From the NCBI RefSeq assembly GCF_009870125.1, contig NC_046683.1:15571001-15635000 (forward strand): DNA of 64,000 bases, read 5' to 3'. The position numbers and the translations under genes are program-made. The stretch comes from Drosophila pseudoobscura (lineage: Eukaryota; Arthropoda; Insecta; Diptera; Drosophilidae). Below, piece after piece: positions 13,701-22,587 of the stretch (positions are counted from its first letter, which is position 1; every line of letters begins with the position of its first letter). The notes below the pieces were generated by a model that saw only the letters and a list, made by a program, of their open reading frames with translations, searched no databases and was not told where the DNA came from.

Positions 13701-15059
13701 CCACTCTTTTAGCGGTTATCTTGCTCTGTGTTTCTCTCAATTATTGACGGACTGACAATTTTGCGGGGGTTCGTGGTCCATGTGGCTAAAACAAAGCACA
13801 CAAAAAATAAACATACTCGTACAAGACCAGAGACCAAAGGGCAGGGGGGCTGCCCCCGATGAGCTTCCTAATGAACTGGGCAAAGGCTCATTAAGCTGGA
13901 CTCTTGCTGGGTCACACCATACCCCCACGTCATGCACCATCTGCGCCATCTACACCTGTGCAATTCCCCACCTCCCCACCTTATACAAAAATCATTGAAA
14001 TAAGTTTGTGCAATACGAGTACCGGTATCACTGCCTGTGCAGGAATGCCATACGGGAATAGTATGGATTTGCAGTTGTCAGACGGCAATGAGTAATTAAA
14101 ACTATCCGTTTCACTTACGATTTTCTTTGATTATGGGAAAAATACTGTCAAAACATTCCAAACTCACCTGCAAAGAAATCAATAGGAAGTGAAAATTCTT
14201 GATTAATTAAATTGGCAATGAATGTGTGAGGACGGGAAAGGAAAATCGCTTGGAATATGGCAAAATGTTTGTTTAAGTTTCAGATTGCATTACAAATGGA
14301 CTTAAAGTGTGGGCAAATACACATCAATGGCAGATAATTAAGTCATGAATGTCCTCGAGGGCACACTCAAAATGCTATGAAATATTACTGCGATTTGAAT
14401 GAAATTCCAAGAAAATTCCAAAAAAAAAAGATTACCTAGCGTTTAAAAAATTACCGAAAACAATTAATTCTTCGAATTATTTCGATATTTGAGTGAAATG
14501 GATTGTCTTTTACCATGTTAATATTGAACAGGATATCTTCTACTTTAAACGTGATATGGTCCATTTCCAGAGCACTAATTGTTGTTCCATTAAGTTGTGC
14601 ATGTATCGATTTTGATTTAATTTTCATTAAATATTTCCTATCGAGGATGTTGGGGGTGCTGTGCTGCTGGTTGGCTCTTTTGATGCTTTTACATCTTTAA
14701 CCGTAATTTCCTGTGCAATCCTGATGGCAAATTACCTGTGGCGCTTCAGGTAGTCTTCTGACCACCGCAGAGGCAACTATCAACTCAAAAACTTGCACAC
14801 TTAGAGCTCCATACCACAGCCTGCCTTCAGCCGCCTGCCGCCGGCCTTCTTGTGCAGCCTTGGCCATGAACTGGACCACAACTGCTCCTCGACCGGTTGG
14901 CACAAAGCAATGTCAAAGACTTTGACTGGCTCCTTGACTGCCAGATGCAGCAGGGCCCATAATGTTCCCACTTGCAGGAGTTACACTTTGGCCTTGAATC
15001 CCACTTCCGGTTGCAACGAAATGTCGGAGTAAGAGCTGAGATTTTCCCTCCCTTTGGAT

Positions 15060-15306
15060 CAAAAAAGCTTCCCGGATGGCGGCAGCTGTAAAGCTTGGAG
15101 GGTACCGTATTCGGTTGAGAAATTTGTCGAAAAAAGCTTAGGCGAAAGCATATGTTGGCCGTGGTGAAAGCTTACGAAGGCTTTGGTAGTGGTGGATGGA
15201 TGGATAACAATGCCTACAGCTCTTCTATGCTTTAAGCTTTTTGGCAAAAGCTCCATATATCAAAGCTCAAGAAAAGCTGTCAAAAGCTGCCATACGTTCA
15301 GCTTAA
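15060..15306. repeat. Cluster of AAAGCT/AAGCTT motifs
   Basis: About a dozen copies of AAAGCT, AAGCTT or AGCTTT fall within 250 bp, several preceded by four to six A residues. The spacing is irregular, so this is not a tandem repeat. Regulatory meaning is unknown. Confidence 0.5.
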
Positions 15307-15411
15307 ACATTTATATCAGGGATAATAATAATAAGTTACATACATATATTTTAAGAATAAAACATTTAAAATTTAATTTTAAGTTTAGCGGGTATTTTAC
15401 AGGATAACTAT

Positions 15412-15622
15412 AAATAATAATTATTTGGGAAAAAAACAAATTTAATTTTAATCATACTTTTAGCCAGCATTTCTACAAAATGAAAATAATAATGTGTAAA
15501 ATGCATTTGTGACCTTTTGAATCATTTAAAATAATAATTATTTTGAGCGGAAAAAACTACAAACTAAAAATAATATTTAATTTTAATCATGCTTTTATCC
15601 AGCATTTCTAAAAAATAAAAAT
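15412..15622. repeat. AT-rich tandem duplication of about 110-120 bp
   Basis: Two AT-rich units, roughly 15412-15490 and 15531-15622, share ATAATAATTATTT, TTTAATTTTAATCAT and CCAGCATTTCTA in the same order. The second unit has extra bases in the middle. It looks like an old tandem duplication in non-coding DNA. Confidence 0.6.
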
Positions 15623-15786
15623 AAAAAATTCAGACACTGCAAAATTAAAAAAAAAGAAATAACTTTAATAATTATGCCATTTGGATGTGCCTCCTGGAAA
15701 TTGATATTGATTAAATGGGAGTTATTTTTGGCCTAACCTGACCCGTTCCCGGAAAGGTTATCTCCCGTTCCCTGGCCTATCAATGC

Positions 15787-15794
15787 TATAAATA
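15787..15794 (+). promoter_or_regulatory. TATA box of a possible small gene
   Basis: TATAAATA lies 46 bp before an ATG at 15833 and 59 bp before a better-placed ATG at 15846. This layout resembles the glue promoters further right. Confidence 0.4.
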
Positions 15795-15845
15795 ATCGCC
15801 ACACACCTACGCACGTCTTCTGCTGAAGTTCAATGACTAGCAACA

Positions 15846-16010
15846 ATGGAGATCTACTCAGGCGTGAATTATTGCCAGCAAGCTGCTGTCCGTTCGGCTC
15901 CATTGCCCCAAAACAGGAACAGGATACTGGAGACGGAGGAGGCGCAGGCGAAGACGGAGGCACTTATCAAGATAATGAATTTGGCAGAGAATCGGGGAGG
16001 ATGGGGATGA
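15846..16010 (+). CDS. Possible 54-aa small protein behind a TATA box
   Basis: The frame begins at an ATG in a strong context (AGCAACAATGG) and encodes 54 residues, MEIYSGVNYC ... LAENRGGWG, ending in TGA. Many codons end in G or C, unlike the AT-rich flanks. The middle (ILETEEAQAKTEALIKIM) could form a charged helix. I see no signal peptide and no Thr-rich region, so it does not resemble the neighbouring glue proteins. An ATG 13 bp upstream opens a different frame of 88 residues, which is the main reason for doubt. I do not recognise a family. It may be a novel small gene, a decayed gene or chance. Confidence 0.3.
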   Translation: MEIYSGVNYCQQAAVRSAPLPQNRNRILETEEAQAKTEALIKIMNLAENRGGWG

Positions 16011-16460
16011 GGTGTGTGCAACAGTTGCCATCAATGAAGATGGTCCAAGAGGGGCTGCCTCCCGCCTCGCAACCTTCTCTTTGCCACGAGATTCCATGAA
16101 ATGTGGGATGCTTTTACTCCAAACAACACACATGGTTTCACAATTTTAGTGGCTAAACCTCCTCCTGGAGGGCCTAAGAGATCGCTGGAGCTCCAAACGT
16201 AGAGCCAGTAAAGCAAAAAAAACACAAATTGAAGCCATGTCAGAGGCAAAATGAGGCAAAAAGAAGAATCTTTCCAATGTCGGCATACATATATGTATAT
16301 AAGCCATGCTCGTATATTTTTCAATTAGTTAAATATAGACTTTTTTATACAGATCATTGTTGTTTGGCCAGAACGCTATTTGTTATCGAAGTGTTCGTAT
16401 TACTGACACACTTTGGATAAGGCAAGCCCTAGCAAGCGTGCCATCCGAGACGTCGCTCCA

Positions 16461-16587
16461 GATTCGGGTAAAACCCAAAGAGGCTTCGGCTGGAAACTGA
16501 TCTAGAAACTAGATCTATTCAGCTATAAAAGCCCCGATTTGGTCTCTGGAAAAGCATCAGTTGTCAGCCAATCCAACTATCACCAAC
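16461..16587 (+). promoter_or_regulatory. Promoter and leader of glue gene A, shared with gene C
   Basis: TATAAAA is at 16524-16530 and a perfect initiator TCAGTT at 16557-16562, giving a start near 16559 and a leader of about 29 nt. The block from 16461 is almost identical to the block starting at 30791 upstream of gene C. It includes an inverted TCTAGAAA...TAGATCT-type element at about 16500-16517, just upstream of the TATA box. Conservation between copies 14 kb apart suggests recent duplication or gene conversion. Confidence 0.75.
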
Positions 16588-16947
16588 ATGCGGTACTCTT
16601 GCGTCCTCCTCCTCCTGGCCCTCTTCGGCTGTGTCCTGGTCAGACAGACCAGTGGCACCGGCACCGTAACCACCACCGTGGCGACTATCACAATCCCCAC
16701 CACCGTGGCGAGTATCCCAGCCATCACCACCTCTGCATCCGCCATCACGACTGCCGCCTCCGTGACCGCCGACACCACAACTACCGCCGCCTCAAGCTCA
16801 GCAGCCACAACCGCCGCCCCTTCTACACCATCTGGGGGCAAGGGCAAGGTCAAGCGCAACTGGAAGCGGAAGGTGCACAAGGGCAAGAAGAGGTCCATCC
16901 GCCGCAGGCACAGGAACAATAACAAGAACCACAAGAAGAGTGGCTAG
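16588..16947 (+). CDS. New-glue-type secreted Thr-rich protein A
   Basis: The gene encodes 119 residues and is intronless. Residues 1-23 (MRYSCVLLLLALFGCVLVRQ...) form a clear signal peptide. Residues about 24-80 are Thr/Ala/Ser/Ile-rich and offer many sites for O-glycosylation. The last about 38 residues are strongly basic (VKRNWKRKVHKGKKRSIRRR, then Asn/Lys). This plan matches the small new-glue proteins of the Drosophila 3C salivary cluster, which are secreted as adhesive for the puparium. The start codon was chosen because it opens the signal peptide and lies about 29 nt after the initiator. The signal-peptide region is identical in DNA to genes B and C. Copy A differs by Ile/Val/Pro changes in the Thr-rich part, so that part is evolving faster. 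The exact ng orthologue cannot be named. Confidence 0.85.
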   Translation: MRYSCVLLLLALFGCVLVRQTSGTGTVTTTVATITIPTTVASIPAITTSASAITTAASVTADTTTTAASSSAATTAAPSTPSGGKGKVKRNWKRKVHKGKKRSIRRRHRNNNKNHKKSG

Positions 16948-17080
16948 GCTAGGTCTGGCTCTAGATCCATAAATGGAGGTCTACAATTCTGGCACTGATC
17001 CTGACTCAAACGAATTGCCGATAACTCGATGTCTTTTTGTTTTCTATATTTAAGTGATTATTTTTGAATAGTTCTAAGGC

Positions 17081-17086
17081 AATAAA
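17081..17086 (+). terminator. Polyadenylation signal of glue gene A
   Basis: AATAAA lies 134 bp after the stop codon. The preceding TTTTTGAATAGTT-TAAGGCAAT stretch is also found behind gene B on the minus strand, showing that the 3' regions are homologous. Confidence 0.7.
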
Positions 17087-17986
17087 ATAGGTGGATTTAA
17101 ACACATTTGTATCAAGGAAGTACTTAAGAGCAGCAATGTTCGGATACACCACATCGTTCTGTTAGACATACTCGTATGTAGAAGCAAACTCGTAGTCGAA
17201 AATATGCATTGCATTTATCTGGAACTATCATCGCTTTCTCTATAGAAGCTTAGCTAAGGAAATTGGGTATGAGAATGTATGAGAATCGGGTTAAGGAATT
17301 AATTTTGACTAAAGGAATAATTATGCCACTTTTGTTCTGTTTAAATTTGCTTTAAAGTCGAGGACGAGTCACCTCAAGCCTCATCCTGTGATAAATAAAT
17401 ACAAAAGGTTCCACTACAGTAGCCAGAGCATTGTCAGAAGGTTCATTTCCGCTGTGGCCACACAGAATGGCGTGCAAAATGCAAAAACAGAAACAGAAAC
17501 AGAAACGAAACAGAGCTCTCTCGTTGATGGGATAGGAAACATTAACACACGCGATGTGGCTCTGTGGCTCTGTGGCATCTGTGGCACTGCCGGCTGGGGC
17601 AAGCATCCAAGGACAGGGACAATTGCATGTGTAATTTGTGTTTAGTGGGCTGGCAGTGCTCCATTAAATGTTTCACACAAAAGAAACAAAGGTCTGATGC
17701 GGCAGGTAAAACTTCCACTGATGTGGGTGCAAAAATATGTACATCTTTACATACGAGAGAACTCAATCGTGAACTACTCTCAAAAAATTCTGTATCTAGA
17801 TGCTCATAAAGAGAGACCAATGGTCGGGGATCTTTACTGCCTGTTTCATACATTTAGTATTTGTTATATCTGGTTTTTTATTATTTTTGAATCATTTAAG
17901 ACTTAATGGGATCGGCCTGGGAGGATTGGATGCCTCGCAGGCAGTTCCTGATCCACCTTTGTGGTGTTGCTGGGTGCTCCCTTTCG

Positions 17987-18655
17987 CTAACCACACGATT
18001 TGCGTCGACCGTGCTTCCGAACTCTGGTTTTCCCACACCCACACGGTGGCTGAGTGGCTGGTTCTGCAGTGGTGCAGGTCGTGCCAGGCGACGTGTCTGG
18101 GAGTGGTGTTACAGGTGGTGACCAGGTGCAGCAGGTGGGCTGGCAGTCTGATATCGGGGGCTGGGTGGTTGGACCACAGGGAACTTCTTCCCCGTTGCCA
18201 CAGCCACACGGTGGCTGGGTGGTTGGTTCTGCTGTGATGCCAGGCGACGTGGCGTCAGACGGTGACCAGGTGCTGCAGGTAGGCTGGCAGTCCACTATCG
18301 GGGGCTGGGTGGTTGCATCACAAGGCTCCTCTTCCTCGTTGCCACAGCCACACGGTGGCTGGGTGGTTGGTTCTGCTGTGGTGCGTGTCGTGCCAGGCGA
18401 CGTGGCCTCAGAGGGTGACCAGGTGCTGCAGGTGGGCTGGCAGTCCACTATAGGGGGCTGGGTGGTTGCACCACAAGGCTCCTCTTCCTCGTTGCCATTG
18501 GAGCAATCACAGTCTTCCGACGAATCGCTGTTGTCGTCGACGTTGGTTGGTCCCCTGCCTAAACATGTTCTTGGTCTTCTCTTTGAGCACTTGGAGGCAG
18601 AGGCCTCGAAGAGGGCCCCGGCCACAATCAGTCCCATCAGCCAGAGAAAGCGCAT
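17987..18655 (-). CDS. Cys/Thr-rich repeat salivary glue protein, Sgs4-like
   Basis: The gene encodes 222 residues and has no intron. It starts with a signal peptide (MRFLWLMGLIVAGALFEASA). After a short basic/Cys segment and an acidic stretch come three imperfect repeats of about 48-55 residues. Each contains EEEPCGATTQPP, DCQPTCSTWSP, a TSPG(T) segment and TAEPTTQPPCGCG. The tail is basic with a final SCG. Cys plus Thr/Pro repeats are typical of Drosophila glue proteins. The TTQPP/TAEP repeats recall the short TEPP-type repeats of Sgs4, and the position in the dunce locus with a divergent neighbour matches Sgs4. Repeat sequences evolve quickly, so an Sgs3-like X-linked copy is the alternative. 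The ATG at 18655 is used rather than one 33 nt upstream, which would precede the likely transcription start. Confidence 0.75.
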   Translation of the reverse strand: MRFLWLMGLIVAGALFEASASKCSKRRPRTCLGRGPTNVDDNSDSSEDCDCSNGNEEEEPCGATTQPPIVDCQPTCSTWSPSEATSPGTTRTTAEPTTQPPCGCGNEEEEPCDATTQPPIVDCQPTCSTWSPSDATSPGITAEPTTQPPCGCGNGEEVPCGPTTQPPISDCQPTCCTWSPPVTPLPDTSPGTTCTTAEPATQPPCGCGKTRVRKHGRRKSCG

Positions 18656-18691
18656 CTTGCATACTGCTGCCGGAGAGCCCCAATGCATCTT

Positions 18692-18700
18692 CTATATATA
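18692..18700 (-). promoter_or_regulatory. TATA box of the Sgs4-like gene
   Basis: Read on the minus strand it is TATATATAG. A CAGT initiator-like start falls about 35 bp downstream near 18665, leaving a leader of about 10 nt. The spacing is the same as in glue genes A, B and C. Confidence 0.65.
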
Positions 18701-19301
18701 CGCAGAGGTGCAGACGACGATCCCTGGGTCTTGGCCCTACCCAAAGCCACAGCCATTCGTAGGTGTCGGTCGGGTGATGGCCTTCCACAAATATTTGTTT
18801 GTTGGAAAGGTCTGTTCTTCCATTTTTGGCTCGCTCCACGCGCTTTACTTAGCGCGTTCTTATTTTTATTTTAGCTGAAATTATTTTTATTTTTGGTTTC
18901 GTTGAAGTTTACTTAGCGACATCTGGTTATTACCATATTGATTGAGTTTAGGTTTGCTTTTCTTTCGGGTTCTTCGAATTATTCGTTCAATTACGCATTT
19001 TGTTGTGTGGATCTCACCCTCAAAGAGAAGATCGTTGCTTACTATATCTATACTATATGGGAATGAGAGGATTTGCGATAGCTGCAAGGATTTTCTACTT
19101 TCTCAAAAATATAATACAAGTTATAACATTTTTTCTTTGAATTGAATACAAGATTTACGCGTGTATTGATCAAAGTTGCTATCGCCAGAGCCTGAAGTGT
19201 CAAGTATAGTCACATCTCCAGAGCAATCACCTTTCTATTGTTTCGGGGCCCGAGCCCGACCTTCGCGTGGGCAAACAGACTTTTGGCAATCGACATTGGA
19301 C

Positions 19302-19308
19302 TATAAAA
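19302..19308 (+). promoter_or_regulatory. TATA box of the Pig1-position gene
   Basis: TATAAAA is followed 32-34 bp later by TCAGAA (near 19334-19339), so transcription should start about 25 nt before the ATG. About 700 bp separate this start codon from that of the divergent Sgs4-like gene. In D. melanogaster the Sgs4-Pig1 interval is also short and is known to regulate both genes. Confidence 0.7.
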
Positions 19309-19360
19309 TGCGGCGAAAGCGATTAGACGATTGTCAGAATACGGAGCGAACTGTGTGAGA

Positions 19361-19843
19361 ATGAAGTACGACAAGCGATCCCTGCTGCTAGCCCTCCTCT
19401 GCCTGGGCATGTGCTTGGCCCTGGTGGTCGGCCAGGAGCTGGACGATATTTCCGAGGGCGAAGAGGACAGTGGCTCCTCCACCGATGTGGGTGGTGCCGA
19501 TCAGTCGGGTGGAGACAACGGCACAGATGTGACAGACGATGGTGGCAGCAGCTCCGATGTGGACGATGGCTCTGCGGATGGGGAAGACGATTCGGAGGCA
19601 GCTCCTCCACCGCCACCACCACCGCCGCCCAAGAAGAAGAACAACAACAGGAAGAAGGCTGGCAACAGGCGCGGCAACAACAACAGAGCCAACAACAAGA
19701 GGACCGCTGCCCGGAAGCGCAACAACAGCAGCGCCAGGAAGACCAACAACAACAACAACAGGAGGAGTGCTGCTCGTTCCACCAGCAACAACAATAGAAT
19801 CAAACGTCGCGCCAACAACAACGCCAGAAGAACCCGGGGTTAG
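19361..19843 (+). CDS. Secreted acidic-to-basic Asn-rich protein in the Pig1 position
   Basis: The gene encodes 160 residues without an intron. A signal peptide (MKYDKRSLLLALLCLGMCLA...) ends near VVGQE. Residues about 25-85 are acidic and Asp/Ser/Gly-rich (DDISEGEEDSGSS and similar). A run of nine prolines follows (about 86-95). The remainder is Asn/Arg/Lys-rich with little other content. It diverges from the Sgs4-like gene with a short shared upstream region, the same arrangement as Pig1 and Sgs4 in melanogaster, so orthology with Pig1 is plausible but rests on position. The bipolar charge could let it bridge or condense other glue components, which is inference. The start was placed at the ATG that opens the signal peptide. 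Confidence 0.75.
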   Translation: MKYDKRSLLLALLCLGMCLALVVGQELDDISEGEEDSGSSTDVGGADQSGGDNGTDVTDDGGSSSDVDDGSADGEDDSEAAPPPPPPPPPKKKNNNRKKAGNRRGNNNRANNKRTAARKRNNSSARKTNNNNNRRSAARSTSNNNRIKRRANNNARRTRG

Positions 19844-19913
19844 GGGTTCGGTGTTCGGTTCTCCATCATCAACAACAGCAACAAAAACAACAACAACATA
19901 AGAGTATATGCAA

Positions 19914-19919
19914 AATAAA
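19914..19919 (+). terminator. Polyadenylation signal of the Pig1-position gene
   Basis: AATAAA lies 71 bp after the stop and is followed by T-rich sequence. Confidence 0.65.
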
Positions 19920-19924
19920 TTTTT

Positions 19925-21060
19925 TTTTTATGATTTAATCAATTCTTTTTTAGTTTTTTTTTTTATTGTTTTGAAGAGCATTGACCGATGTCCAAAAAAT
20001 AATCGAAATTCGTTCAAATGGAAAGCGGATATGCACATGCTCAAAGTGGCAGAAAGAAAATAAAAATAGAGAAGTCGATGGAGTATAAGTCCCCACAAAC
20101 AGTTCAATTATCCACAACGTTTTCGGAGGGCTATCATCATAAGTTATTCAGGTCCTTGTCAGCACAAAGCCCCAGAACGCACACAGACCAATACATGGAT
20201 GCATAGATACATACATAGATACTCGTATTGTATCCAAAATCCACAAATAAAATCAACTTGAACATCTTTTCTTTGCCTGTCTGCAGCAACCTGAACCTGA
20301 AACCCGTGTGGTGGTAACTGAAAGTTTTGTCACTTAACTTTTGTAATTCGATTAAGTCTCGACTAGCTGGAAATTGATTTCATTGTGAGTCGCTAATTGC
20401 CCCCAACCCACCACCACCACCACCACCACCCCCACCCTGTTTATTGGGCTAACTTTTCAGTTAGTTAAAGTTGTTGATTTTCTAGTTTGGTTACGCCCAC
20501 GAGACGGGGACGGAGACAGGGACGGGGACAGGGACAGAGACGGGGCGTATTCGCAAACAGCTTGACAATGAGAGTGAGAGTGACAGTGGGTGTGGAAGTG
20601 GCAGTGGCAGTGGCAGTGGAAGCGGTAGTAATAGCCACGTTGTGCTGCTGGCTTTTGTCTGACGTGCTTGGGTGTATGGTAATTTAATAACAACCTGGGG
20701 AACATTTGTGCAAACGTTGCCAAAATGCCAGCGAGACAATTGGACTCGTTTGTTTCTGATTATTTTGCAAATACATTTAATTTTGTTGTTTCATTTATTA
20801 TCTTTGCGAAGGCCAGACACTGGTAGATTGTGGGTCTTTAATTTGCAAAAAGATTGCCAAAAACTGCCTCTCAAAACAATTTAGAAGATATCCAGCTGTG
20901 TAAGTTTCAGGCGGTACCCAAATTTGCGGCTTCCTTTGGGGATTCAATGGGGAATGGCAAATAGCTTGTCTATCGCCTCAGTGGAATTTTCTTCTTCGCA
21001 GTCAGATTTCTCGGCAAGAAAACCTCATTGCAATGCATTTAATGCACATGTATTATTATA
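19925..21060. other. Non-coding spacer
   Basis: I see no gene here. It contains a (CAC)n run near 20410-20435, GGGACA/GGGACGG-type purine repeats near 20505-20545 and a GTGGCA/GTGACA array near 20570-20625. Open frames over these repeats are products of the simple sequence. Confidence 0.6.
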
Positions 21061-21064
21061 ATTA

Positions 21065-21590
21065 TTCGCCAGGGCCTTGTAGGCACTGCCCCTCAGATTG
21101 GCCCCTGAACCATCGGAACGATCGGTTGGGGCCGCATTGTAGACGACCTCTGAGAGGACGATTAGTGCAAAGCTCCGACTCCAGGCCTTCAGAAAGCAGT
21201 CGACCAGCGGTGGCAGATGTCTCTGGTCGATGGCCGACCATGGCTCCGGAGCGACCCAATGTTCTCCTCGATGAACGGCTGAACATGACCCTCGATTTCG
21301 TGCCCGCAACAGGTGGTCGGCCTCGTGAAGCACACAGACGCAGACTCCAGGCATCCACATCCTCGCACACGTCCTGTTTGATTAGCATAGTGCATAGTAC
21401 TTGAAAGGACGTGCTGGTGCAAGCCGCTTGTCCATGGCTTCCTTGGCCACGATGCCGGCCGACCATAACTTGGATGTCTTGGATGTCCTGGCTTCCTTAG
21501 TCGCCTTCATGGCATCCACAGTGATGCGGTGCAGACCATGTAGGGCTCCATGCACTGGTAGTACGGGGTCACTGACTTCACCAGCAGAGA
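21065..21590 (-). pseudogene. Importin-beta (Ketel-like) pseudogene fragment, middle part
   Basis: Read on the minus strand, pieces of importin subunit beta appear in order but in different frames: YYQCMEPYM, IKQD-CEDVDAW, TCCGHEI-GHVQPFIEENI, then TDRSDGSGANLRGSAYKAL. These match the HEAT-repeat region of animal importin-beta (for example the human segments TCCEDDIVPHVLPFIKEHI and TDRPDGHQNNLRSSAYESL). Frameshifts and stops show that it is not functional. No introns are evident, so a retroposed copy is likely. A 150-bp repeat also found at 33291 abuts its upstream edge. Confidence 0.7.
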
Positions 21591-21740
21591 AAGCATGAAT
21601 CAGAACCCAATCAAATCTGACCTGGGCTCAAATGGTAAAAGTGAAGCGGGGTTTTTGCAGAGTGAAGGCAGAAATGTAATAAATTGCTTCAACGCCTAAT
21701 AGGAATCGATTGGGAAAAACCTCCAAAAATTTCAAATATT
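21589..21740 (+). repeat. 150-bp dispersed repeat, copy 1
   Basis: The segment from GAAAGCATGAATCAGAACCC to CAAATATTT matches 33291-33437 closely, with a few substitutions and short indels. The family is not recognised. Its left edge coincides with the importin-beta fragment. Confidence 0.75.
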
Positions 21741-21744
21741 TCAC

Positions 21745-22583
21745 AAATTTTTTGTCTGTCTGGTTCATTCAGTGGAGGCTGAAGATGTGCGGCGGCTTCT
21801 GACTGTGGGATCGCCAAGAAAAACATATCGATGACATCGATGCTACCATCTCTAGGCCCCTATCCCTTTGGTCTAGCGATTCCTACGTTTTCCCGGAGTT
21901 TCTTTAGCGAATTGTAACTTCTTTTCTTTGATTGGAGCATATGTGGAGATGCAAAGACAGAACCGCAGGAGACCATCACACATGGAAGCATATGTATGTT
22001 GCTGCGAGGTCTGTGTGTTTTGATTTGTTGATTTATTTGTTTTTCTGTCCGCCTCCACAGAAGTCAGGGCGGGACCGCCTGTGGCCTTCACGACGGCTGC
22101 TTTCTTCCCTACTTTGCGCCCCTAATGAGCAATTTAATTATGCACATTGATTGATTGATTCTAATTGATGGAGAGGCACCGCGTCACCCACAGGACGGAC
22201 CAAAATTCAACCTTTAAATGGCCAAAAGCTTCGCCTCAATAAACCCACTTACTTTATCAAACAGCCACAACTGGTAACTGTTTTCCTCATTATGGCTATC
22301 ATCGATTGGAAGCTGGGCGTGTTAAAGACTCCAAAGGCTACCTTTGGAGGAGGATGAGGACAAGTCCGCTGGCAATTGAAGGATCATTGAAATGTAACTG
22401 AGAAGGAGATAGATCTAGAACATCTAGATTGCGGGGACAGGGATTTTGGATCTGGATAAAGAAGGGAATAAGCCAGATAGCACGCACTTTGCAGAGATGT
22501 GACTATTGTTGGGACAGTTGTAGGATGTTGAGTTCTAGAGTGTTGAAAGAGTGCACTTAGAGAGTATGTTTCGGAATGTGAAC
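21745..22583. other. Non-coding spacer before the dunce exon
   Basis: I see no gene. The last 300 bp form the start of the dunce intron on the minus strand and are purine-rich with GGAC/GATCTAGA motifs. Confidence 0.55.
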
Positions 22584-22587
22584 TTAC

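Larger units (their letters stand above)
1..15780. other. Intronic/intergenic DNA, probably part of a large dunce intron
   Basis: I see no convincing protein gene in this stretch apart from one doubtful short reading frame at 142-339. It holds simple repeats: AAT trinucleotides near 112-135, CATGG pentamers near 2685-2710, a GTACGAG-type array near 8015-8050, GGAAT pentamers at 10768-10793, CTG/CAG runs at 11200-11340 and CCAGAG-like units near 12050-12095. Long T- and A-rich tracts are common. A 63-bp pair of related sequences (2597-2659 and 6653-6715), an AAAGCT motif cluster (15060-15306) and a tandem duplication (15412-15622) are listed separately. Because the dunce exon at 22588-24242 is on the minus strand and its downstream exons are not seen here, this DNA should be intron for dunce transcripts. 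That placement is inference. Confidence 0.6.

Noticed and set aside
18054..18878. Plus-strand 274-aa frame opposite the Sgs4-like gene
   Set aside because: It is the antisense shadow of the repeat-containing coding region.
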